Shown: positions 9,124-17,081 of the stretch, one piece after another | How positions within the stretch are numbered: position 1 is the stretch's first letter | How the letters are laid out: every line of letters starts with the position of its first letter | Source of the DNA: Promethearchaeota archaeon | Lineage (GTDB): Archaea > Asgardarchaeota > Lokiarchaeia > Sigyniarchaeales > SOKP01 | Direction of reading: 5' to 3' | DNA length: 42,729 nucleotides | Assembly (NCBI GenBank): GCA_016840545.1 | Contig: JAEOSD010000005.1 | Coordinates: forward strand, 1-42,729 | Notes under the pieces: generated by a model | Seen by the model: only the letters and a program-made list of their open reading frames with translations | What the model was told of the DNA's origin: nothing | Database searches by the model: none | Translations under genes and position numbers: made by a program

Positions 9124-9942
9124 TTAATTTCTTACATAACTATTCGGATTCTTTTTATTATTTTGATAAAAAAATAATAATGCAAGACCATTTGTAGTCA
9201 AATGTAATATCCAAGGGTATAATAATCCCAATTGAATTAAAGCAAAGAAGTATATAATGGATGATAATAACGTAGAGAGAAAATGAACCCAATTTTTCGA
9301 AGAGGAGTAATGAAGAATTCCAAATATTAATGATATAACGAGAATGGCTGTAAAGAGATTCCAATTCAAATAATTCACAATAACCGTTAATAATAAACTT
9401 CTAAAAATGAGTTCTTCGACGAAGGCAGCCATAGGAAGTAAAAGAATTAAAATAATCAACTTTCTTTTATTAAAATCCTCAACAAAATATCCAATATAAT
9501 TATCCAGTTGAGGTTCTTTAATTAAATTAGGAAGTTTTTTATAAAAAAATCTAATTGGTAATAGTTTTAAGATTGTTAACGATAAATAGAAAAAAAATAA
9601 GAGAATATCTGGATTGAGCTTTATTCCAATTAAACTATCATATGAAATAAAAATTGCAGGTAAAAAGGTTTTATAGAAAAAGAGAACTTCTATTATAAAA
9701 AATATTGAAATTAGAATAAGGATTAAATGAATAAATTTTACAGAAAAGTTGTTGTCTATTTTCTTATTGTAAATAAATGAGTAAAGTAACAATATAATGA
9801 TTGAAAAACATATTAAGATTGCTCCAATAACACTATCATAAGAAGAGTGAAAAAACCAGAAGAAAAAGAACAAAAAAATTATAAAATTGTAAAGGATTGT
9901 CCTTATAATCTTCTGTTCTGTTTTTATCATATTAATCGACAT
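9124..9942 (-). CDS. CPBP-family intramembrane metalloprotease (CAAX protease/Abi type)
   Basis: The protein has 272 residues and about eight hydrophobic segments. The diagnostic motifs are all present: E176-E177-x3-R181 (VEELIFR), F-x3-H at H211 (FGILHYSS), and H-x3-N at H247 (LHLTTN). These residues form the metal-dependent active site within the membrane in Rce1-like CPBP proteases. In eukaryotes these cut prenylated CAAX proteins, while bacterial and archaeal members act in bacteriocin immunity or unknown processing. The GTPases in this window do not end in CAAX, so a prenyl-protein substrate cannot be argued here. It converges with the hydrolase, whose stop is only a few bases away, and is divergent from the small helical protein at 10027. 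Confidence 0.85.
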   Translation of the reverse strand: MSINMIKTEQKIIRTILYNFIIFLFFFFWFFHSSYDSVIGAILICFSIIILLLYSFIYNKKIDNNFSVKFIHLILILISIFFIIEVLFFYKTFLPAIFISYDSLIGIKLNPDILLFFFYLSLTILKLLPIRFFYKKLPNLIKEPQLDNYIGYFVEDFNKRKLIILILLLPMAAFVEELIFRSLLLTVIVNYLNWNLFTAILVISLIFGILHYSSSKNWVHFLSTLLSSIIYFFALIQLGLLYPWILHLTTNGLALLFFYQNNKKNPNSYVRN

Positions 9943-10026
9943 TATAAAAAATTTAGAAAAGGGTACATTTTTTTATTTGTTTTTTGACTAGAAATTTAAA
10001 AATAAAACAATATAGAGGAATTGAAA

Positions 10027-10377
10027 ATGGGTGATGAATACAATCTTAATAAAGAAGAACTTGAATTAATTTATGATGTTCTTTTTAAAAAGATAATGGA
10101 GTTGATGAAACAACCCGGAATTGACATAGACCCTTTTGGAGAGATGATAGCAATCTTGAGTACGTTAAGTGGAATATTTAGCTTTAAAACCATGATTTCA
10201 ATAATACCCGAATTAGTGGCTTTTGCAATTAGATATGGAATGATGGTCGAAAAGTCTTATGAAGACGAACGCATGAGCTCAACTGAAGATCTGCAAGGAT
10301 TAGACGAAGAAGAGAAACAGATAAAACGTATTTCTAAACTAAAAGATGATATCGATAAATTAAGCATTTATTTATAA
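10027..10377 (+). CDS. Small helical protein of unknown function
   Basis: This is a 116-residue protein. A TTG at 10021 is in frame, but GAGG at about 10015-10018 sits 8 bases before the ATG at 10027 and only 2 before the TTG, so the ATG is chosen. The sequence is predicted to be mostly alpha-helical: an acidic first helix, a moderately hydrophobic middle (EMIAILSTLSGIFSF and MISIIPELVAFAIRYGMM) and a charged C-terminal helix. The middle is not long or hydrophobic enough for a confident membrane helix pair. I do not recognise the family. It shares a divergent promoter region of about 84 bases with the CPBP protease gene. Confidence 0.6.
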   Translation: MGDEYNLNKEELELIYDVLFKKIMELMKQPGIDIDPFGEMIAILSTLSGIFSFKTMISIIPELVAFAIRYGMMVEKSYEDERMSSTEDLQGLDEEEKQIKRISKLKDDIDKLSIYL

Positions 10378-10411
10378 TAAAAAGAAATAATACATTTTTT
10401 AATTATTAATT

Positions 10412-10864
10412 TTATTCACGTTTTTTTAGTATTCCCTGAATACCAGCAAAAATTCCAAACCAAGCTGCTATGAAAGGCAAAATAAGTGATGAACTAACAG
10501 TGTAATATTGCCAGATGCTAGAATATTCTACTGCACTTCCTGCTAAATAAATTATTGGACTAATAGCCGATAAAATACCCCCAACAATCCATATAATATT
10601 AAAATTCCTATCTTTTAATCTACTTAATATAGCAGTTACTAGTAGAGAAACAAATCCAATAACTAGGAAAATAGTGCTGACAAGTCCTAAGTAAAATATA
10701 ACCTCCTCCGTATCAATAAAACCAGTACCATACGGACCAGTATACAAATTCCACAACCACACATTCGAGCCCGCAAATGTCCATGCTGGAGTAAAAAATG
10801 CGATAATTCCAATTACTCCGCCTACTAAAGCAAAAATCCATAAATTTTCTTTGATATTTACCAT
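10412..10864 (-). CDS. Four-helix membrane protein, unknown function
   Basis: The 150-residue protein has four clear hydrophobic segments: residues about 9-30, 58-82, 92-110 and 125-145. A loop of about 30 residues rich in Trp, Tyr and Gly sits after the first helix (the SNVWLWNLYTGPYGTG region), probably outside the cell. A short basic C-terminus (KKRE) is probably inside. An AGGATGG-like purine stretch overlaps the start. The topology resembles claudin-like small four-helix proteins common in archaea, but I see no family signature. It faces the downstream end of the 10027 gene (convergent) with a short gap. Confidence 0.65.
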   Translation of the reverse strand: MVNIKENLWIFALVGGVIGIIAFFTPAWTFAGSNVWLWNLYTGPYGTGFIDTEEVIFYLGLVSTIFLVIGFVSLLVTAILSRLKDRNFNIIWIVGGILSAISPIIYLAGSAVEYSSIWQYYTVSSSLILPFIAAWFGIFAGIQGILKKRE

Positions 10865-11034
10865 CCTTTTTCATTTTTTAGTTATTTTAATAATGAATTA
10901 TGTCATTTTCTTTTAAAAGTATTATTATCTTCTATTGAAATTTTGTTAATAATCGTTAAATTAAAAAACAAAAATATTAATTCATACTTTAAATTAGTCA
11001 TTACTAAAACGAAAATAAAGAAGTGATTAATGAA

Positions 11035-11436
11035 ATGATATTTCAAATTTTTAATGAGGATTGGCTTGAATCTTTAGACACTTTCGAAGAAATAATGTGG
11101 TTCTTAGTGATATATTTGATTATTCTGGTACTAATGGCAATTTTTCTTAAGCTTGCTTTAAGTTTTTTCAGTAAAGCTCGTCACACTGAATTTGGTAGTG
11201 TATTTCTTACTTCATTTATAATAACTCTTTTCTTTGCGATTATCTTCCTTTTTTTGGGGGGGTTGGTAGCGTGGATTGTAGCTTTGATTATAACTTGGAT
11301 AATTATTGCTGCTAGACATAATATTGGGTTTCTTTATGCTATTATCGTCACAATCCTTGCATTTTTGCTCTATATAATCGTAGCTTTAATAATTGGAGCA
11401 TTATTACACATAACTATTGTAGTTTTACCATTTTAA
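11035..11436 (+). CDS. Small hydrophobic membrane protein, unknown function
   Basis: A GTG at 11023 is in frame, but it lies inside AAGAAGTGAT (11018-11027). That stretch is a near match to the full archaeal Shine-Dalgarno sequence, seven bases before the ATG at 11035. The 133-residue ATG form is therefore chosen. It has four hydrophobic helices: one at about residues 20-45, then three closely packed segments from about 60 to the end, which is itself hydrophobic (ITIVVLPF). The fourth helix is poor in charged residues. An R-H pair occurs in two loops (KARHTEFGS and AARHNIGF). The family is not recognised. It is divergent from the four-helix membrane protein upstream, with a gap of about 170 bases. 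Confidence 0.6.
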   Translation: MIFQIFNEDWLESLDTFEEIMWFLVIYLIILVLMAIFLKLALSFFSKARHTEFGSVFLTSFIITLFFAIIFLFLGGLVAWIVALIITWIIIAARHNIGFLYAIIVTILAFLLYIIVALIIGALLHITIVVLPF

Positions 11437-11482
11437 ACTACATTCTTTTCTTTTAAAAAAGTGAATATTCTTTCGCTAGAAA

Positions 11483-11929
11483 CTAACAGAGTTCTCCATT
11501 TTTTTCATAACAGTCAAATAAACTGTCTAAATTGTCAATATAATTGACCATAGAGCTATACCACTTATCCAGTAAATCTCTAAATTGAACTTTAACCTTA
11601 TTCAAATCTTTTGCTTTATACACATATAAATATCCTCTTTTATTATTATCCTCTATTCCTTTAAGTTCACAATATTCTTTTAATGAAAGAGAATACCTTT
11701 TAATAACTCTTAAATCGAGTAACTCTTGTAAGGCTCTTTGAATTGAACTTCTGTCTTTATCTAAAATCTGGGTTAATTCCATGGTAATTACATTATCATT
11801 TTTAAGTAAATACGTAAATACATTGGATTCAATCTCGTTAAGACCAAGAATACACCGAAATAAATTCCCACTTTTAAATATCTTCTTTTCCTTTAAAATA
11901 ACTTTTAACTGTTCAGAAATACTTTCCAC
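11483..11929 (-). CDS. Winged-helix transcriptional regulator (TrmB/MarR-like)
   Basis: The 148-residue protein starts at GTG 11929; no internal Met is early enough to be an alternative. Residues about 28-90 form a winged helix: LGLNEIESNVFTYLLKNDNVITMELTQILDKDRSSIQRALQ as helices 1-3 (split in the text by turns), then LLDLRVIKRY as the start of the wing. The DRSSIQRAL recognition helix and the LNEIESNVFTYLL opening are typical of TrmB-like archaeal regulators. A basic, helical C-terminal segment may dimerise. It lies 61 bases downstream of thioredoxin on the same strand, so they may share a transcript. It could act on the inverted repeat upstream of thioredoxin (12434-12452), which is a testable inference. 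Confidence 0.75.
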   Translation of the reverse strand: MESISEQLKVILKEKKIFKSGNLFRCILGLNEIESNVFTYLLKNDNVITMELTQILDKDRSSIQRALQELLDLRVIKRYSLSLKEYCELKGIEDNNKRGYLYVYKAKDLNKVKVQFRDLLDKWYSSMVNYIDNLDSLFDCYEKNGELC

Positions 11930-11990
11930 GGTTTTTGTAACACTCTATTAAATTAATTAAAGATATACAAAAAAAATTTAAAAAATAAAA

Positions 11991-12401
11991 CTATTTTGAA
12001 AACGATTTTAATTTCTCTAAAACACGTTCCATATATTCAGCATTTACAGCTCCAACAACCTTATGTACTACTTTATCACCTTTAACAAATAATGTTGTTG
12101 GAATGCCTGTAATTCTATATCTCTGTGCAATAGAAGGATTTTCATCCACATTCAGTTTTACAAATATGAATTCCTCGCCATGAACTTGTTGTAACTTCTC
12201 AAAAATTGGTGCAAACATCACACATGGTCCACACCAAACTGCCCAAAAATCTATTATTATTACTTTATTAGGGAATTTTTTTAATAAATTATCAAATTCT
12301 TCTGCTGAATGAATCTTTACGATCTGTTTTGGCATAGTTTGCACATTTAATAAAAGCTCAGCTTTTTTCATTCGAATCTTTTCTATTTCTTCATCAGACA
12401 T
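11991..12401 (-). CDS. trxA: Thioredoxin
   Basis: The 136-residue protein holds a thioredoxin fold with the redox motif W56-C57-G58-P59-C60, the preceding DFWAVW strand, and the cis-proline in GIPTT at P101. It also has the usual buried-aspartate strand IIIDFWA and VDENPSIAQRYRI. About 30 residues precede the fold, longer than the usual 5-10, and form a charged helix ending in a QIVKIHSAEEFDNLL segment; this extension is common in archaeal versions. It reduces protein disulfides using thioredoxin reductase, which is not in the window. A GAGAAG stretch lies a few bases before the ATG. A perfect inverted repeat 33-51 bases upstream of the start suggests specific control. Confidence 0.92.
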   Translation of the reverse strand: MSDEEIEKIRMKKAELLLNVQTMPKQIVKIHSAEEFDNLLKKFPNKVIIIDFWAVWCGPCVMFAPIFEKLQQVHGEEFIFVKLNVDENPSIAQRYRITGIPTTLFVKGDKVVHKVVGAVNAEYMERVLEKLKSFSK

Positions 12402-12433
12402 TTTTCTTCTCGATTTTCTAATGGGTTTGAGGT

Positions 12434-12452
12434 TGTGATATTACTTATCACA
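12434..12452 (-). promoter_or_regulatory. Operator-like inverted repeat upstream of thioredoxin
   Basis: TGTGATA and TATCACA form a perfect 7-base inverted repeat around TTACT. On the minus strand it lies 33-51 bases before the thioredoxin ATG and just downstream of a TTAAATA TATA-like element (about 12459-12466). That places it around the expected transcription start, where a repressor would block. The winged-helix gene downstream of thioredoxin is a candidate regulator. Confidence 0.45.
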
Positions 12453-12654
12453 TCCTTATTTAATTGAAAAAAATAACAGAATCTATTTAAATGTCTTTAT
12501 TGTGTAGTAAAAATCACGACTTAATCACGAAATATATGAAATTTAAATATCCTATTAATTAATAAACAAAAATATAGCCTTTTTGAGAGCCTAATAATTA
12601 ATAAGTGTAAGAAATCAAAATATTATGAAAAATAAATTTAAATAATACTTAAAA

Positions 12655-12680
12655 AACTATATTTCTATAGAGAAATAGTT
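12655..12680 (+). promoter_or_regulatory. Inverted repeat upstream of the longin-Roadblock gene
   Basis: ATTTCT and AGAAAT flank ATAG (12661-12676). The symmetry continues outward with AACT (12655-12658) and AGTT (12677-12680) after a two-base bulge. It ends 26 bases before the ATG at 12707. It is either an operator or a leader hairpin. Confidence 0.4.
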
Positions 12681-12706
12681 AATAGACTTCTAGAGTATAA
12701 ACTTAA

Positions 12707-13459
12707 ATGAAAATTCATTCATTATTCATATTGACTAAGAGCGGAGTTTGCATTTATAGTAGGAATTTCACGGATGATTTTAAAAATCTTGAACCTAATT
12801 TGATAACTCCTTTTTTTTCTGCAATATTTTCCTTTTCAGAGAATGTTATATCTAAGAAAACCCCTGAAGTTCTTGAAATGGGTGGTTTTAGATTTGTGTT
12901 TAAACTTGGAATAGAACATATTTTTGCTATTTTAGCAGATTCTAGCTCTAGTTTATTGTTCATAACTTCACGATTAACTGGTATAGCCAAAGTATTTGAT
13001 GATTTTTTAGATGTAAATGAAATTGAAGAATACGAACAGATTGATAATGCTGAATTTGATGCCAAAATAGATTCAATGATAGCTGGAGAAGAAGAGATTA
13101 CTGCAAGCCACGCACTATTTCGAAAAATAGTTGAATTAATAAAAAATTTAGTATTTGAAAATGAAATTCTTGGAGCTGCTCTTTTTGACATAAATGGAAC
13201 AACAATCTATTCTTCTCTTCCCCACGAAATATTATTATCCTCCCTAAAAGAATTAGAAATTCGTTATAGGGTAGCAACTGAATTTAATACGACATTTTAT
13301 AGTTTAGATAACGAGCAAAAAATTTTTTCCAAAATGATAAAAATTCCTTGGAAATTGGATCCTTTATTAATAGTAGTGCTATTTGAATCTTCTGTTTCGC
13401 TTGGAATGGCAGAAGTAAATTTATATAAAATGTCAAGGACAATTGAAAATATTATTTAG
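12707..13459 (+). CDS. Longin-like plus Roadblock-like two-domain protein
   Basis: The 250-residue protein reads as two related alpha/beta domains. Residues 1-105 look longin-like: SLFILTKSGVCIYSRNF, helix TPFFSAIFSFSENV, then VLEMGGFRFVFKL (MGG at 58-60) and HIFAILAD, ending in a helix. A charged acidic linker runs from about 105 to 132. Residues about 135-250 look like a Roadblock/LC7 or second longin domain: helix FRKIVELIKNLVF, strand ILGAALFDINGTTIYSSLP, helix, strand, then LLIVVLFESSVSLGMAE and a final helix. Such domains scaffold or regulate small GTPases in eukaryotes. Placement 88 bases before the flavoprotein gene allows co-transcription. No signal peptide is visible. The fold calls are by pattern only. 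Confidence 0.6.
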   Translation: MKIHSLFILTKSGVCIYSRNFTDDFKNLEPNLITPFFSAIFSFSENVISKKTPEVLEMGGFRFVFKLGIEHIFAILADSSSSLLFITSRLTGIAKVFDDFLDVNEIEEYEQIDNAEFDAKIDSMIAGEEEITASHALFRKIVELIKNLVFENEILGAALFDINGTTIYSSLPHEILLSSLKELEIRYRVATEFNTTFYSLDNEQKIFSKMIKIPWKLDPLLIVVLFESSVSLGMAEVNLYKMSRTIENII

Positions 13460-13546
13460 ATCGATTTTTTAACAAATATTCTTCTTAATTTATAAATTCA
13501 ATATAAAAATAATCTTTTTTTATGGTTAAGAATTAAAACTCTTAAT

Positions 13547-14812
13547 ATGTATGATGTAATTATCATAGGAGCTGGGGTGGCTGGCGCATCCTTTGCTAAT
13601 AAAATCTCTAGATTTGCAGAAACACTACTTATAGAAGCTCAGGATTATAACAAAGAAATTCCAGTTAGAACCAACATATTTGCAGAGCATAACAAACCCT
13701 ATATAGAAGAAAAATTTTGGAATGATCAAACTATTTTTCCACGAACATTTCTACAACTTAATTATAAGAGTGATAAATATGATGGACTTTTAAATTCAGA
13801 AGAGTTCGGTGCGCCTTTAGGAAAAATTTCTCATACTGAGGTTTTCCTTAAAAAACTTTTGAATAATTTTGACAATCAAGGTGGTATTGCACATTATAAT
13901 GAAAGAATTATTAAAGTAAATAAACATAAGGATTACATCGAAATTATTAATGATAAAGGAGAAGCATATAAAAGTAAACTGCTAGCATTAGCTACAGGTT
14001 CACGTGGATTTGATCTCCAAAGATCTCTGGGGTTTGAGATCCCAGATTCCTATATGGGGATCTATACAAATATTTTTGCAGATGAGGAATTATTGGATAG
14101 AAATTTTAATTTTCAATATATGTTTCACTTGAATCCTAATATAAGTCCAAACGGTCCTTTCTTTTTTAATGTTGGAAAGGGAAGAATCTCTACTGGATAT
14201 TTGGGAAACAGAGAATCTCACAACGAATTATCTGATAAATTAGATCGTATCCTGCAGAATTATGAAAAGATCCGGAAATTTATGAACGGGCTTTCCTGGA
14301 ATAAAAATGAATTTGTGAGCGGTTCAATCTCAAAACACCCCATAAAATCATTTACAAAAGATAGAATGATTATTTTAGGAGAAGCGGCAGGAATAGTAAC
14401 CGCATATTTTTATGAAGGAATCCTATGTGGTTTAGTTTGTGCTGATGTGGCAAGTGACTTAATTAAAACATTATTAGAAAATAATAGTAATTTTACAAAA
14501 GCAGAATTAATCAGATATGAACAAGAAATTTCTCAGATTCTTCTAAAAGGGTATTTTAGAAATGGAGATGCGTGTGAGTATTTATTTTACGGCGGAGGGG
14601 CTTATGTAAAGTCTCTCTGGAGCACATATACAAATCTCCTTCTGACAAATGAGACTGTTAGAAAATATGTTTATGAGGCCCATACTATACAAGATCTTTC
14701 GAAATATGATACAGATCGAGATAGATACGTAGGGGAACGGTTATTTAGTGCACTTCCCACACTTTCAAAATTAACATTAGGGCCTCGATTTTTCAAGGCA
14801 ATGTTAAAATAA
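13547..14812 (+). CDS. FAD-dependent oxidoreductase, geranylgeranyl-reductase-like
   Basis: The 421-residue protein opens with a dinucleotide-binding Rossmann motif (YDVIIIGAGVAGASFA, GxGxxG at residues 8-13) and has ALATGSRGFDL further on. The second FAD motif lies at about residues 272-290 (MIILGEAAGIVTAYFYEG). The GEAAG block followed by ILCGLVCADVASDLI matches the geranylgeranyl reductase family, which saturates isoprenoid chains of archaeal lipids and quinones. The typical Y/W-G pattern of true lipid GGRs is not something I can verify, so another FAD hydroxylase or halogenase-like role is possible. It follows the longin-Roadblock gene on the same strand and is followed by a terminator-like hairpin. 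Length and start agree with the family. Confidence 0.78.
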   Translation: MYDVIIIGAGVAGASFANKISRFAETLLIEAQDYNKEIPVRTNIFAEHNKPYIEEKFWNDQTIFPRTFLQLNYKSDKYDGLLNSEEFGAPLGKISHTEVFLKKLLNNFDNQGGIAHYNERIIKVNKHKDYIEIINDKGEAYKSKLLALATGSRGFDLQRSLGFEIPDSYMGIYTNIFADEELLDRNFNFQYMFHLNPNISPNGPFFFNVGKGRISTGYLGNRESHNELSDKLDRILQNYEKIRKFMNGLSWNKNEFVSGSISKHPIKSFTKDRMIILGEAAGIVTAYFYEGILCGLVCADVASDLIKTLLENNSNFTKAELIRYEQEISQILLKGYFRNGDACEYLFYGGGAYVKSLWSTYTNLLLTNETVRKYVYEAHTIQDLSKYDTDRDRYVGERLFSALPTLSKLTLGPRFFKAMLK

Positions 14813-14816
14813 TCCC

Positions 14817-14853
14817 TTTTTTTTACCAAAAGAAGGTAAATAACTACTTTTTT
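14817..14853 (+). terminator. Terminator-like T-tracts and hairpin after the flavoprotein gene
   Basis: A run of eight T (14817-14824) begins five bases after the TAA. TTTACC and GGTAAA (14822-14827 and 14835-14840) then form a short hairpin, followed by a second run of six T (14848-14853). Oligo-T tracts are the standard archaeal termination signal. Confidence 0.45.
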
Positions 14854-15009
14854 GTACAAATCTATTACGATATATGATCACTCAAAATGAAAAAAAGAAA
14901 CTAGTTTTTAAATTAACATTAGTACCATAAATTCAAATTAGATAGAAGAGTCAATAACAGGATTATATAAATTCTGGCTCTTAGTGTTAGATCAAATGAG
15001 GTTTTCTAA

Positions 15010-15507
15010 ATGACATCAGAATGGGCCATCCTTTGCAAATTAGGCGGATTTGTTAATAGTAATCCTGAGTTAATTAGTAGCTATCCTCCACTTGATCTTT
15101 CTTTAGGAGATTCTAATGAAATAATTTCGAAATGCTTTCCTATAGGTTCAAAATCAGGAGATTATATAGTTGATAGATATAAAAAGTACAATATACTATC
15201 CTATATCTTTACAATAAAACAAACAGAGGATCGAGATGATCTTTTTTCTTTTTCAGTACTTCTAGGTAAAAGGGATAAAGTCGAGATTTACAAACCGGTA
15301 TTAAAAGAATTAATTAAAATTTTAGACGTAAACGGGATATTAAGCGAGAAAATTCTATTAGATAATCAGAAGATTATATATGAAGGCATTAATGAAGAAC
15401 AAAATATTGTTATTGAAAACGTTTCAATAGAATTTTCAAAAATATTTAAAGAAATTAAATTAAGAATTTTAAAAGAAAAACCACAATTAAAAGGAAGTTT
15501 TTTCTAA
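15010..15507 (+). CDS. Soluble alpha/beta protein of unknown function, first gene of a three-gene cassette
   Basis: The 165-residue protein has no signal peptide and no membrane helix. It begins SEWAILCKLGGFVNSN. A central block (ILSYIFTIKQTEDRDDLFSF, then SVLLGKRD) is followed by two predicted helices and a charged C-terminus rich in Lys and Ile. The strand-helix alternation is compatible with a longin or Roadblock-type fold, but the similarity is too weak for me to assign one. Its TAA overlaps the ATG of the next gene by one base (TAATG), and the third gene starts a single base after the second, so the three are surely one operon. It is probably a cytosolic partner of the two 7TM proteins, which is inferred from the coupling. 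Confidence 0.6.
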   Translation: MTSEWAILCKLGGFVNSNPELISSYPPLDLSLGDSNEIISKCFPIGSKSGDYIVDRYKKYNILSYIFTIKQTEDRDDLFSFSVLLGKRDKVEIYKPVLKELIKILDVNGILSEKILLDNQKIIYEGINEEQNIVIENVSIEFSKIFKEIKLRILKEKPQLKGSFF

Positions 15508-16151
15508 TGGTTGAAGATATTTTACTAGAAAGTTTAAGGCAAGCTGGATATTTACTTAGTACTATCCTTATTCCATTTGCAACATTAATCGTAGGAAGGA
15601 AAGTTCTTAAAGAAAAGAAATCAACAGGGCGATATAACATTGTCCGTTTGCTCACTTTTGGGATCTTTTTATGTTTTGCATTGATGAGTTTTTTAGAATT
15701 TCTTGTAGAGTTATCCTTGTCTCCACTATTAAATGAATTATTTGGGTTCAATATTGAAAGTATAAACCTATATTCAATTTTAATTGGTACAATGGTTTCA
15801 TTAGGTCTGTGCTTAGTTTTTTATGCTAATAGATGGGAACCTCTCTATTTCGTTTCTTTTTTTATCTTTGGAGGAATGGTAATATTTTACTACCTGACCG
15901 GATTTGATGCTTGGTTAGAAACATATATTCAAATAGCAGGTATTATTAGCCTTATTTTTATCTACTTTACAAGTTTTCGTGTTAGAGATAATGGAGCACT
16001 TGGTTTGGGAATTTTTTTCACGTTAGCATTTAGTACATTGGTAATAGAGATTTCATATGTTTCTCAAATCATGATTATCTCATATAATGTTTTTATTCTA
16101 ATACTTTCACTTGGATACTTTAGAATATTTAAAGAGGAGGTAATTTCTTAA
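15507..16151 (+). CDS. Seven-helix membrane protein, unknown function (cassette gene 2)
   Basis: The 214-residue protein has about seven hydrophobic helices connected by very short loops. A basic loop (GRKVLKEKKSTGRYN) follows helix 1 and a short C-terminal tail follows the last helix (YFRIFKEE). It has no soluble catalytic domain. The layout resembles the 7TM sensor modules that precede kinase domains in archaeal signal proteins, but here it stands alone. It starts on the last base of the upstream stop codon, indicating translational coupling. The next gene, at 16153, has the same size and layout and begins one base after this stop. The pair could form a heteromer with the soluble 165-residue product. 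Confidence 0.65.
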   Translation: MVEDILLESLRQAGYLLSTILIPFATLIVGRKVLKEKKSTGRYNIVRLLTFGIFLCFALMSFLEFLVELSLSPLLNELFGFNIESINLYSILIGTMVSLGLCLVFYANRWEPLYFVSFFIFGGMVIFYYLTGFDAWLETYIQIAGIISLIFIYFTSFRVRDNGALGLGIFFTLAFSTLVIEISYVSQIMIISYNVFILILSLGYFRIFKEEVIS

Positions 16152-16152
16152 A

Positions 16153-16803
16153 ATGCCAGATTTACAATATTCAATCTTCGAAGGATTGATTATATTGTTT
16201 GGTGTTCTTTCACTAATCCCCGTTTTTAGAAATTGGAAAGAAAGTAAAAATAGAATGTATATCGCAATTTTTGTATATAATATTGGAGTTATAGGATATT
16301 CTTTCATCAATGTACTTACTTACATATTAGAAATTGATACCAATGTTTATTTAGTTGGAGGCCTTCGATTCGGTTATATCTTAGGATATATCTTATTCAC
16401 AATTCAGTTCGAATTTATGCTCTATTTAAGAGGTTTAACCAAACTTTATACCTTGCCGTTTATATTATCATTTTATCTTATGATAGGAAACATTTTAAAT
16501 ACTTCAGTAATGCCATTCATTATATACGCAGTTATTGTTAGTTATACTCCAGCATATTTTCTATTAAGGGATGGAAAGAAGAAAAGAAATGGTTTAGCTT
16601 TCGGTATGGGATTATTCTTTCTTACATGGGGTATAGGTCAAATAATTCCAGTAGAAATAGTAATGGAGATATTTAGAGTAATCGCAATATTTATGTTTTT
16701 TCTAGGAACGCGAGGCTTTTATGAAAAATATATTTTCGTAAACCAAGAAGAAGAACAAAAAATAATGGGAACTTGGATTTCAAAGTTTGTAGTAAAAGAA
16801 TAA
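16153..16803 (+). CDS. Seven-helix membrane protein, unknown function (cassette gene 3)
   Basis: The 216-residue protein has about seven hydrophobic segments: residues 8-25, 36-57, 68-87, 98-117, 120-138, 150-168 and 170-187. A charged tail of about 28 residues follows (YEKYIFVNQEEEQKIMG onward). Basic loops (RNWKESKNR and RDGKKKRNG) suggest alternate inside faces. The end pattern, hydrophobic helix then GTRGFYEKY, resembles that of the 7TM protein at 37441 (GFILPNWIRK). GAGG (about 16134-16139) gives it a ribosome site inside the upstream gene. It is the last gene of the cassette, followed by T-tracts. No family is recognised; a small receptor-like or sensor role is possible. Confidence 0.65.
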   Translation: MPDLQYSIFEGLIILFGVLSLIPVFRNWKESKNRMYIAIFVYNIGVIGYSFINVLTYILEIDTNVYLVGGLRFGYILGYILFTIQFEFMLYLRGLTKLYTLPFILSFYLMIGNILNTSVMPFIIYAVIVSYTPAYFLLRDGKKKRNGLAFGMGLFFLTWGIGQIIPVEIVMEIFRVIAIFMFFLGTRGFYEKYIFVNQEEEQKIMGTWISKFVVKE

Positions 16804-16810
16804 AAACATC

Positions 16811-16830
16811 TTTTTTTTCCTTAATTTTTT
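16811..16830 (+). terminator. Oligo-T terminator after the 7TM cassette
   Basis: Eight T (16811-16818) and six T (16825-16830) follow the stop codon of the third cassette gene within 30 bases. No hairpin is present, which is usual for archaeal termination. Confidence 0.45.
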
Positions 16831-17081
16831 ATTACTTTGATACGTATATGAAGAAGATACAGAATAAAAGAAATATAAACATGAAGCCGTGTCTTAATTG
16901 CACATATCTCTAATGAAATTTTAGACCTTCTATTTTAATTAACATATTTTTATTCTGTCGCAATATAACAAAAATTTGGAATCAAGTATGTATTTTTATT
17001 TAAAAATTATTATTATTTTTTAAATTAAAAATTCCTTATTCAAGGTCAATATATAATAACTAATTCAAATCTGAAAAAAAA

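Larger units (their letters stand above)
12402..12706. other. Divergent intergenic region between thioredoxin and the longin-Roadblock gene
   Basis: No gene is seen in this region. It holds an operator-like inverted repeat next to thioredoxin (12434-12452) and another next to the plus-strand gene (12655-12680). It also holds a direct repeat of about 16 bases differing at two positions (12551-12566 and 12590-12605, both beginning CCTA and containing AATTAATAA). Several TTTAAATA-type TATA box candidates occur, for example near 12541-12550. Confidence 0.45.

Noticed and set aside
12754-13191. A 145-codon reverse open frame inside the longin-Roadblock gene.
   Set aside because: It is Ser/Ile-rich and lies opposite a clearly structured protein, so it is a shadow frame.
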